Below are positions 27,401 through 37,598 of a stretch of DNA of 64,000 nt, piece after piece. The stretch spans positions 21,271,744 to 21,335,743 of the forward strand of contig JALJCS010000004.1 in the NCBI GenBank assembly GCA_023055355.1, written 5' to 3'. Position 1 is the first letter of the stretch. Each line of letters opens with the position of its first letter. This DNA is from Agelaius tricolor. Lineage: Eukaryota; Chordata; Aves; Passeriformes; Icteridae. The position numbers were made by a program, and so were the translations under genes. Under the pieces are notes generated by a model that did not search any database, had not been told where the DNA came from, and was given only the letters and a program-made list of their open reading frames with translations.

Positions 27401-29929
27401 GGTCTTTGTTTATAGAGACATTTCAAAAATAAAGCTCACTTATTCTTGTGACTATTTGTCACTGCAAGGCCAGCCTTAATTTTTTTTCCCCCAGTTTTAT
27501 TTTTGCTTACCTCTCTGCCAGTTTCAGGCTTTATTACCTTCAGTTATTTGCCTGAATAGCAACTTCATACACAGAAAAGACAGCTAATAAGCAGTGACCA
27601 CCACTAACGGGGGGCAAACACTGAGGAATTTCATTCTTGATGATTGACCATCAAGTATTATCACCCTCATGGTTTTATCACCCTCATGCTCATGTCAGAC
27701 TGTATGAATCTGACCTGCTAGGCTAGGACAGGTGAAAATTAGTGAGCATGAGGCAGCCTGCATATGGGCCAGGCTCTCAAGGAAATTGTCTCTCCAGCCC
27801 ATTGTCCACTGGCCCACTGCCCCTCTTGCAGCTCTCACTGCCCACTCCATTGCCTCCAGGAGTCAAAAAACAATATGGGGAATGTCTATGGACATTTTCA
27901 AGCCCTGCCACTTCAGCTCCCAAGAATGCTGGTGTTGGAGAAGGGGAGAACTTGGGTTTGGAGAGGAGAAGCCACAGGTGCAGCAGTAGTTTTTATTGCT
28001 GTATTGATTAGAGGACCAACTTCAATATGTAGAAATAATAACAGACATAGAGATAGTTGCTGCCAGCTGTGGAAATCTCCCTACATAGCTGGAGATTATG
28101 TAGTAGGGCTGGAAATGAAAGAGGAAACTGATTTATTCTCACTGTTCATTACTGCAATTCAGAGCAACTTATTTAAGATCACTATCTCCCATTCTAAGGG
28201 AAAATGCAAACATTAATCTTCATATACTGTATCTTGGAAACCAATGTTCTAGATAATTAGTTTGCTATCTTTGTATGTGCAGTCTTTTCATATTCAGCAA
28301 GAAGGATAGTAGTCTAATCATCTGTGCTGTACATATGGGCTTGAGTACACACCACAGTTTAAACAAACAGGAGATGATTGCTGTCTTCACATTGATGATA
28401 CCTTCATGCTTTTAGGGTCAGCTTTTATTTATTTCAAATAGCGCTTCTATTATTAGGTCTAAACCCACAATAGTACAACAGGAAACACATCTCTTGCTTG
28501 GGTTGTCCAGAAGTGCCTGTGGTAAGACTAAGATGGAGATGAGTACAGGCCATTCTCTAAATGTTTGCCTTCTTGAACAGATTCTGATAACCCTGTTAGT
28601 CAGGGCACCTCTAGCTTACCTGTCCAATGCACTTCCCTTGTCCATTTCAATGTGCAGCTACATTTTCACCACGGTGTGCATGTCCCATGTACCATGATCC
28701 TGAAGACCTAGTCTTTGCTTTACGAGGGCATTTAGATTCACCAAACGGGAGCCCACCCTTCTCTACATGGAACTGAAATAAACACCACCAGAGACAGTGA
28801 GGTAAGTGAAAAGCACTGACTTCTGACTTTGTTTTGTCACTGTGAAAATATCCATCCTCTTAGACAGGACCAATCTGTGTGACCTCTCCCACTGCCAAAG
28901 AAACATAGAGAAGAAAAGATGTCCCACAATACCAAGAAAGACTAAAAGCTCAGGTTTTGCCTGTTCTCGTGAACCTAGAGGATGTCACCTATATTTTCAG
29001 TATGATGGATAGTGAGATTTTTTCCTCCTTTACATTATTTGGAATTTCTTTTCTGCCTTTGAGGTCAGACTAGAAGCAATAAGTTTTGCTCTGCTGGAGA
29101 TGATGATAAGTGAGGTAGAAGTCAACCCACCCAAGGACAGAGACACGCCCATCTTAATGATGTTACATGCATGTTAATTCCTGATATCCTAAGTAGCTGC
29201 TAAATAATCGCATGATGCTTCAACAGCATTAGTGAATAATATTTAAAGGACACTGAAGAGACAAATCAGGTGCAGGTGGTAGATAAGAGCACCAGTTAAT
29301 GGCACAATTCCTGGAGAGTCTTCATATGCTCTTTATAAACAACCTTTCCCTGCAAAATTCTTCTTCCTTGATGCATTTCATATCAAAGACAAAAAATAAT
29401 TAAGGCATCAGGAGCAGACCCTCAGAAGTCTAATCAAGACTTATGTGACCTTGTGCTCACCACTAAATCTTTCCAATGGTTCTCTGTCCAAGCCTGGCTC
29501 CTTGAGTTCGCCTGAGCCAAATGAACTGGGGCATTTACAAGACCAGGTCTTCCTGCAGGTCACATTTCACTTTTTAACCTTGGCCCTGCTGGTAATCCAG
29601 CGTCATGCAGGGATCACAGCTCACTTGCTCCTTGGTAGAGCCCTGCAGTTGTGGTTTTCCTCTAGGCTCTAAAAGATAGGCCACCTTTCAATGCTTCATC
29701 CCTCCCTACTGGCTGCTCTTGCATGGTTTGTGGTTTATTCTCTAAATGTCTGTGAGAAGATTAATAGTGTTACTGCTAATGGGCTCCTGGTAGTAACTCA
29801 ATATCCACAAGGGCTCTCAAGGACAGATTTTCTCACACCCACATGCTCAATCTAGAGATGCCAGAGAGAGGAGAGGGTAACTAAGGAGGCAAGTCCCATC
29901 CCTGAGCTGCCTGTGTCCCTCTGCTTGCA

Positions 29930-29965
29930 TACACACATACATGCACATACACACATACATGCACA
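29930..29965. repeat. 18-bp tandem duplication, two copies
   Basis: The unit tacacacatacatgcaca recurs exactly at 29930-29947 and 29948-29965, making a short CA/TA-rich minisatellite. Confidence 0.85.
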
Positions 29966-31061
29966 AGCCATGGCCACCCCATATCCTTCCATCAGCCTGC
30001 TCGTTTCCTCACCTTTTATGCTCTCCAGCCTTGTACGAAGCAGCCATGCAGAGAGCACCTCTAATACTCATGGTGTCCAAGGAGGGGTCCCCGTGGGCAG
30101 CCAGCATTCATAACAACACAGAATTAACTACTCCCAGTCATCATAAGCAGAATCATTATGTGTATCCCTTATCCAAATATTTAGAAAAGGCTGAATTTAG
30201 AGCAACACTTTGTAAGCTTAAATAAAACTTCTGTGGACAGCAGTGGTCCCAGGACTTGTGTAGATTGGGACTGCTAGAGAATCCTAGGAGACCCTGACAG
30301 ATGCAGTAAGTAGAGTCTGAATCAATTTAGAATTAGTCTTTGTCCTCTCTTAAGTTTTAAGTATAGTCAGGAAAAAGCACTCATATTCCACTTCTGGACA
30401 ACAGAATTGAAAGTCTGTGCCTGGCCTGCCCTTAAATTTTCCTACACAGAGTTACCACCCACAAAAAATAAAGTCTGGGTCTGTGTTTTTTCTATGTCTG
30501 ATAGTACCTACTTGTCTTGTGCAAAGCAGACCGGGGAAACAGCAGCAAACAGACAATAAAGCTGACATCTACCCCCATTGGCTGCTGACTTATATGGAGG
30601 ATCAGTGATTGGTACCAGCTGGAGATTTGGCCACTGGTCTGCTTTGTGTAGCACTTCAGAGATTAACTTCTGGATCAACCAAAGTGACTTCTAAAGTTAT
30701 ATCTATTTTGTTAGATATAACTACTGACTGAAGAAAAAGAAAATGAAGAAACATTTATTGGAACATAAAAACACTTTGTTTAGAGTTTGGACTTCAAAAT
30801 CACAAGAACATGCAGAATCTTCATGCAAGTAAGAATTTTACAAGCTTTGCATTCGTCTCTAATCCAAGCTCTGAATGTTGTTGAGCTGGAATTTCAAGCC
30901 AGACCTTCTGCATCCAAGAATTCTATTTAATTCCTGGCTCAGGATGGACAGACTAAGAGTGCTTTCTCCTCACCATCTCTCTGAGTGGCAGCTGAAAACA
31001 CAAGAGAAATGTTATTTTATGCCAGTTGACAAGAGTTGTGTCTTGTGCCATATTATGTTTT

Positions 31062-31080
31062 GGGTTGGGTTGGGTTTGGG
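31062..31080 (+). other. G-quadruplex motif (four GGG runs)
   Basis: GGG occurs at 31062-31064, 31067-31069, 31072-31074 and 31078-31080, with TT, TT and TTT loops. This satisfies the usual G3 plus N1-7 quadruplex rule. It is also close to a TTGGG pentamer repeat. No gene is nearby. Confidence 0.7.
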
Positions 31081-33714
31081 TTTGTATTTTTCTCCTTGAT
31101 AAATCAAAAAGGATCACCCAAGCAAGATGATCCAGAAGGAAATTAATTTTTAAAATAGGAATTCACTTAAGCAGGTTCCTATAGGGAGGCATCAGGAGGT
31201 ATAACAATGAGCCATCTAGCAGCAAGCTTGGAGAAAGGCTGCAGGGAACCAGAAGCAGGTCCAAGAGCAGCATTTCTCCCTTGCACTCTGCTCCTGCAGT
31301 ACTTCTCCATGGCCAGAAATCAAACAGCATCAGCCCTCATGTGCCCTATGCAGATGTAGGGCACATCTGTCACAGCACTCTTAAGTTTTTCACCAAACAC
31401 ACCTTTGATATGCTTGGGGAATAGAAGTTTACTCCTTGCCCACCTCAAGACTTTTGCTGTTTTTTTGGTTGAAAGAACTTTGAGATAATAGCGTATGTGC
31501 AGTAGTGTACATAACCATGGGATGTTCAGGGAAACAAGCATTGCTGTAGTGTTTTGTAACTCAAAGAGAGCACATCTACTCAACTGACAGTACATTCATC
31601 AGTCACTCTTACTGCATCCCTTCACCTGGAATCATGATTTTCTCTGGCAATGTGCCTTGGGAGAAATACAGGGAGGAAAGCATCCATCCATCAAAGACTA
31701 AAGCTATTTTGCCCATAGTTGCTTCACCAAGGACTTTCATGTCAAAGCTGAAAGCAGGCTGCCCCTGGATCTGCAACCTCAATTCCAGGCCCGTCATTTA
31801 GAGAGGAGAAAGAGAAGCTTGGTGTGAGTGGGAAAAATATATTTATGTTGAAAAATAGAGGTTAAAAGTCCTGCTCTGTGATCTGTTAGCTGAATATCAG
31901 GATTTATTATCAAGTATGGCAGTGCAGCTTGTATCTAAGAGAGATGCTGGAGATTAAGAGAATATAATTATTTGGATTTGTCTCAATATTTTGCTTTGCA
32001 GACTGGAGGCTGGTGAGCCTATATCCTAGGAAAACATGAGAGACACAGACTATAATCTCTCCAACACTCACCTTAGAAAGTAAAGCAGACCCACGACCCC
32101 TGCAAGGTCAATAGGAGTTTTTCCACTGACTTTAGTAGAGTCTGGACTTCACTCTGAATTTTCCATTGTGAAGGCCAAATTTTCCCCCCAATTTATGAAG
32201 CATGGTATTTTCCCAGCTTCAGTGGATGCCATCTCTTGTTTTCCAATGATGCATTTGAAAGCTGAAGTACACCTCTGTGAAACAAAGAGCAGGATAAGAG
32301 GATTTAAATGAAATATGCTTATAGCAAGGGTCATAATGTTCACTTGGTTTGCTAATTCCACTTTGTGGCCAATATAAATGCAAAACATAATATCTCTTGG
32401 AGATGTGAAACAGTCTTAGAGAAGAGGATCACTGACCTTATGTTCAGGATGAACAAACTGACACGAGCAAAGAAATCCCATGATGCCTATCTCCCATTAA
32501 CTGTTTGTTTACAAAGTTAGCCTTGTAAATTTACTTGAGAAAATAGTAGATTTTAAAAGAAAGTATTTCCATAATTCTCTGCAGTTCTGCTGCTCCTGCA
32601 AGTCCATCAGTATATCCAATTCAATGGGATAGGAGCTCCATTTTTAACATCTTACATTTTAATTTGAATAAGCAATTGTCTTTTTCTTCTTTTCATGTTT
32701 TCAGGCTTAATGGAAATAGTACCGAAAATGTGATCTCACAGATCTGGAGGACTCAAAATTAAGAATGGCAACAACATGCAAGACCCTAATTTTTTTTGAC
32801 CATTTTTAAACTTTTGAACTGCAAATGCTTAAGGTCCCAGGACCAAGTACTAAATATGCCTTTAATTCTGGGACCCCAGGGTTACTTTGCGGTACATTAG
32901 CACTTTCAATTCTAATGTGATCATTTTCAGCCTGAGGCTGAAACAAACCATTTATGGGAGCATACTAAGCAGTTTGATCCTTTGCTCACCACAGAAATGA
33001 GTACAGTGATTAAAAAAAAAAAATCCATACAACAGAGCCCTGGATGTACATAAGGGCTAGATTGTATGCTTAAGAGCAAAGTAGGCAGGAGAGTACATGA
33101 AAACATATACTTGGGCTCAATGGCTCTCAATGAGCATTAGAGGTCACAATGCAAAAAGCAATTCGACATGAGAAATCCCACTGATGTGATAACAAAGTTA
33201 ATAAGAGCAATGAGTGTATAAACAAGGAAGAAGTGATTAGGAGAGGAGATTAAGGTAATTTTATCTCTCTGTACAGTGCAAAATTGACTACTAGGAGAAT
33301 TCTTCACAGCTGTAAAATATTACTGAAAAAACCCAAAGAAACTCAAGACTCATAGTAGGACTTAAACAAGTAGAGCGTCTTCCAGACAAAACCAGAATAA
33401 ATTTTCCTTATCTTCTCAGAAAATTTTGGAATGCTCCGAAGAAAAAAACCCAAACAAAAAATCTCTCAAAAATAATCTGAAGATACAGTGCATAATCTTT
33501 GATACAGTAGACAAGCCAGCATGTGGAAAAAGGTCCAATGTATTTAGATGAAAACACATCTTTCCTTACTTGATCCAAGATGAATGAATAGACACTGTTC
33601 TAAGGGAAGTGACAAGTATTTGCCTCTCCCTGTGTTGACTTTAGGTCTAGCTGCCTGACAGAAGAGCACACATAAATAAAACAGAGTTAATGGAGCAAGA
33701 TATAGTCATAACTA

Positions 33715-33792
33715 GATGAAATGTAATGGCCTGTGATGTACACAAGGTCAGACTAGATGATCTAATGGTCCCTTCTGGCCTCAAACTTCATA
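33715..33792 (+). mobile_element. Ancient CR1 3' end
   Basis: The core acacaaggtcagactagatg (33740-33759), followed by atctaatggtcccttctggc, matches the 3' terminus of old CR1 families shared among reptiles and birds as I remember them. Only about 80 bp is recognisable, and divergence implies an old insertion. Confidence 0.7.
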
Positions 33793-36700
33793 AACTGTTT
33801 CTCACAGCTACCCTAATGATCTAGTTGCCAGTTTAGACTTGAGTTGGCTATGAGTTTTCCACAGCAATTTCACTGCAATAGCAGCATCCGGGACAATTTC
33901 AGAGCCAGAAGCACTGCAGGAGGCTGAAAAATGGTTTGTACCTGATGTCCCATGCATGTCAGGAGTGGCACAATGTAGTGATGCATGACACTTGGTTCTC
34001 AGGATTTTTGTTTCTGGAGTCTTCATGGTTTCATTGTCCTGGCTAACTTGTCCCCAGAAAGGTGCATCGTTCAAAGAATCTGATTTTCCAAACTGATTGT
34101 TAGGAAGCCTGTGATCTGGTACTCACAGCTGTGGGGCTGTACATGCACCTGAGCATAGCACTGCTCCAGTGCTGAACAGGCCACAAGTCCCTGTAGAACC
34201 TCTATGGAGCAATACCTAAAACCAGTTATTTAAGGTAGATGGAGGCCTGAAGGCCGATTTTCTTATTTGAAAAACAGTCTCATTGTTTACTTCATCATCT
34301 GGCTACACCTTGCTGCAGGTGCTTTGTACAATGGGGAACGCGCTTTTCTTCTCCATCCCATAAAGCTCTCCCATTTATTAGCATTTTTGTGCAGAGTGGT
34401 TTACTTGTTGAGGGATTCAATTTCTGTAGGCATCACAACAAAGACAGATGTCCATCAAGTCTGTTAGAAATTAGTGATATCCTTTCATTCAAATTTAATC
34501 ACAAGTGAAGTTTAACTTGCATTTGTGAAGGATGAGGCATTCAGATATGGTTTTATGGTTACAAAACACATGTAATGATTTTGATACTGGAGCCAATAGG
34601 ACATCATCAGACAGGAAGAAAATTGTCTCCTTAGTAATATTTAAAATACTTTCAAAACTAAATGCCTTGAGTTGATGCATTCCTAGCTCTTGAAGGGCAT
34701 AGTAAATTCTCTAATGTATTGGAAATTATATCTAAATGTAATCAGCAAAAGCACTGGTACAGTTTATTTCCAGATGAGACCTTGTAATTCTGTCGTATTT
34801 TTCAGATATCATTGTTACACTATCATCCCGTTGATTAATTATTTATCACAATTATCCCTTCTTGCCCTCCATAAGAGTGAGCAGTTTACTTAGTTATATA
34901 CAAAATCATAGGCTGATACAATTTGCTGACTAGAAAAATCACTGCTGTTTTTTTGTATTTATTTGTGTAGAAACACATGCATACAGACATGTTTGGTCTT
35001 ATTGCATAGCTGATAAATTATAATTGATTTACAAAAATTTTCTGGATACTTTACTCTAATGTACCATTATACTAAGAACATGTTGATTATAACAAAAAGC
35101 ACAGAAATTTAAATGGTACTTATGCATTTACTTATGTGTATATGTGATTTTCCATGCTGGTATAAAATGCATGGCGTATTTTTACAATTGCAAATATTTA
35201 CTGCAATTAAAATTTAAAATAATTAAAATTAATAAATAGTGAAATAATTATTATTTTTTTAAATAAATGACTGAAAAAAATATTTAGTTATAAAATTATG
35301 TGACATAACACAGTTCCAAAATACTTATAGGTATAAAATGTAACTGCAAAAACATCCTTAAGCACCTTTTTGATTACTAATGTCTCATTTGATTTGAGAC
35401 TTGACTTCAGGCAGTCACCTCATTGCAAATAATCCTGTGGGCTTGCTTGGGACAAATTAACACATTTCACATACAAAAATGAAAGGTCCTGGACTTTGGC
35501 ACACACTCTGAGCCATGCCAGAGTGTGACAACAGAATTCAGTCTTGTTTTGCTCTGCTTTCTTTTCTCTACAGTACGAAGGCATCTATGAAGGAAAGTAA
35601 AACAATCTTTTTTAATGGTCTTTAAAGTTTTTTGAGGCACATCAAATGTGCAGTAGCAATTGAATTGTACCCTAAAATGTCAGCAAGATTTTAATTAGAA
35701 GAAAGAGAATCTTAAATGTATCCTTTGCCATCAAAAAAGTGTAATTAAAAAAAAAATCTTATTAGGAAAATGCACCAAATTTCAGAAGCTGTCACTGATT
35801 TAACTAATAATGAAATCCTTTTAAAAATTATAGTCATGTGCTTTGATAAACATTATAAAGTCTTGATCCATTACTAGTCCTTCTTCATTCAATGAAGTTG
35901 AAGTACTTTGGGAAAATTTAAGGAAGGAAGAAAATTTGTTGTGAATTAAAATTCTGGAAAAATTACATATCTCCATAAAATTTGTTATTAAGCAATTTTT
36001 CTTGTGAATTTTACAAAGGCAACTGAAAATTCAATCAGCTCTGTTTTATGGACTTAATTACTCTTTTAAATAGTTTATTTTCAGTGGTTTTATTAATTTT
36101 CAAATACTGAGAAGAAATTATCATATGCTTAGAATAATTTTGCTGTTTTCCTTAAATCAGTATTTTCCATTAGCAATATTTCTTTCTGTCTTTTGTGTGC
36201 AGAGACATTTCTGACTGACATAAAGCAGATGAACTCAGCAGTCTTCCTACACCCTTAGGAGGAAATGAAAATAAAAGGCCAAAACAGAGAAAAAAATATT
36301 TCAAATTGTCGTAAAACAAAATTAAGCTCTTGGCAAGAATTTGTGTAATATATTTAGCAGTTTTAAGATTATCAACCTAACCTCACTGCTTTTGTTAATC
36401 TAGTATGAACCTTTGTCTTTCTGGTGAGATTTTCAGGTGCTGTGAACAATGCATGGAATTGTAATGATGGCCACCTGTCCTCTTCATGCTCATTTCACCC
36501 ATCATTACAGCTTTGGCACTAATTAGAGGGAGCTAATAGATAAAGATAAAAATACAATTACTACTTTGGAAAGTACAAGACTTTCTTGTATTTGGTGTAC
36601 CAAATTTTTTGGTAAGCAATTTTCACTTGCTGCAAACACAATGAGTGTTTTCTCTCCATTTCAGTTTTAATTTAATTTCCTTCTATTGTATTTCTAATAA

Positions 36701-37015
36701 TGTTCTAAACTATAATTCTCATAACAACTGAGAAAAATTAGTTAGCACCATGAAATTTTAAATTGCATAGGGTTTTTATTTAAAGGAAGCCTTTTGCCTC
36801 TGTTTTCCCCATTTACTTGGGCAAAGCAGTGTTTGTAACTTGTTGGTTTTGGAACCTCTCTGTTTGAAAGCCAGATGTCTGCTAAGGAAAGCAGGAGCCG
36901 TCCTTGGAATGGAAAATGTAAACACCCTTCCTCTGAATTATTATAATTTTGAAATTAAGGGGGTCTCAGGCAAAGATATGAGGATAAGAATAACATTTCT
37001 TTACTGGTGTGTATG
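33793..37015. other. Very AT-rich intergenic DNA
   Basis: No gene is supported. AT content rises further across about 34,900-36,800, including an almost pure A/T patch near 35,200-35,290. The stretch ends abruptly at the CpG island. Confidence 0.5.
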
Positions 37016-37127
37016 ATAAAGCAAACAAGCACCCACAGCTGCGGCACCGACCCCAAACAGGACCCGGGGCCCAGTCCCGGCCCGCTCGGCCGCGGGCCCT
37101 TTCCGCCTGCTGCAGTTCCGGGCACGG

Positions 37128-37141
37128 CCAGCAGGGGCGCT
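37128..37141 (+). promoter_or_regulatory. CTCF-like motif 1
   Basis: ccagcaggggcgct resembles the CTCF core (CCANNAGGGGGCGC), with one G missing from the G run. It is recognised by eye only. Confidence 0.4.
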
Positions 37142-37150
37142 GCTGCTGCC

Positions 37151-37171
37151 GGGGGCGGGGCGGGGGCGGGG
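37151..37171 (+). promoter_or_regulatory. GC-box cluster / G-quadruplex motif
   Basis: Four G runs of 4-5 bases separated by single C residues form overlapping Sp1-type GC boxes. They also meet the strictest G-quadruplex pattern, with 1-nt loops. The position is 53-73 bp upstream of the ATG at 37224, consistent with a core promoter on the plus strand. Confidence 0.65.
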
Positions 37172-37181
37172 ATTCCCCGCG

Positions 37182-37196
37182 CCTGCAGGGGGCGCT
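37182..37196 (+). promoter_or_regulatory. CTCF-like motif 2
   Basis: cctgcagggggcgct fits the CTCF core CCNNNAGGGGGCGC exactly at the conserved positions. It lies 54 bp downstream of motif 1 in the same orientation. CTCF sites often occur inside CpG islands; occupancy is unknown. Confidence 0.5.
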
Positions 37197-37223
37197 GTGG
37201 CGCGGGCCGGGGAGCGCGCGGTG

Positions 37224-37397
37224 ATGGCGGCTCGGGCCGGGCGGGAAGGGAGGGAGGAGAGGCTGCGCCTCCCAACCCTGGGGCAGCCGATCCCGGTGCC
37301 CAACAGGACTCTGAGGAGCACCAAGCCGGGACGGCAGGAGTCTCGGCAGGCAGGGGGAGCGGGGCTGCAGAGCAGTGACAACTCGGAGCAGTGCTGA
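37224..37397 (+). CDS. Hypothetical 57-aa ORF in CpG island
   Basis: The frame opens MAARAGREGREE and ends ...SSDNSEQC before a TGA, 57 codons in all. The start codon has a favourable context (G at -3 and G at +4) and lies just downstream of the GC boxes, which is why I choose it over the GTG at 37197. The protein is Arg/Gly-rich with no domain, signal peptide or membrane segment, and I do not recognise it. It could be a small protein, a first exon read past its true donor, an upstream ORF, or a chance frame in GC-rich DNA; chance is quite possible. The longer minus-strand frames here (up to 172 codons) lack an ATG start. Confidence 0.2.
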   Translation: MAARAGREGREERLRLPTLGQPIPVPNRTLRSTKPGRQESRQAGGAGLQSSDNSEQC

Positions 37398-37570
37398 AGA
37401 AGCAGCAGGGGCAGGGCAGGGGCGGCCCGGCTCCCAGCAGGGCCGGGAGAGGCGAGCTCAGGATCCCGGGCACCCCAACAGTCGGGGATGGTCCCTCTTG
37501 AAGTGAGGGAGGTGATAATAAGGTCTCAGTTCAGTGGCTGCTCTCACGAGCAGAGGCTCACCTCATGCCG

Positions 37571-37598
37571 ACCGAGAGAGGGAGAGAGAGAGAGAGAG
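37571..37598 (+). repeat. Short (GA)n tract
   Basis: A purine-only run of alternating GA (gagagagggagagagagaga) lies at the downstream edge of the CpG island. GAGA tracts are common near promoters, but no function is shown. Confidence 0.8.

Larger units (their letters stand above)
24483..33714. other. Gene-poor spacer, about 9 kb
   Basis: No supported gene or sizeable repeat was found. Several plus-strand frames at 27732-28216 overlap in all three frames, which is the behaviour of chance frames in a moderately GC-rich patch. Two small structures are listed separately: an 18 bp tandem repeat (29930-29965) and a G-quadruplex motif (31062-31080). Confidence 0.45.
37016..37450. promoter_or_regulatory. 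Isolated CpG island / candidate promoter
   Basis: GC and CpG content jump sharply here: I count about 29 CpG dinucleotides in 37041-37240, against almost none in the flanks. The island holds a cluster of GC boxes (gggcgggg type, 37151-37171), two CTCF-like motifs (37128-37141 and 37182-37196), no TATA box, and a Kozak-context ATG at 37224. This is the architecture of a TATA-less vertebrate promoter. No known gene can be attached to it. It lies about 18 kb beyond the NTRK2 stop codon. Alternatives are an unannotated lncRNA or protein-gene start, an insulator or orphan CpG island, or a GC-rich retroposed fragment. Confidence 0.65.

Noticed and set aside
27764..28216. 150-codon plus-strand frame with two overlapping frames
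   Set aside because: Three frames are open over the same interval, with no known domain and no conserved start or splice context visible.
36955..37473. 172-codon minus-strand frame across the CpG island
   Set aside because: GC-rich DNA is poor in stop codons, the frame starts at a GTG and has no ATG start, and its Pro/Ala/Gly-rich text is typical of an antisense shadow.
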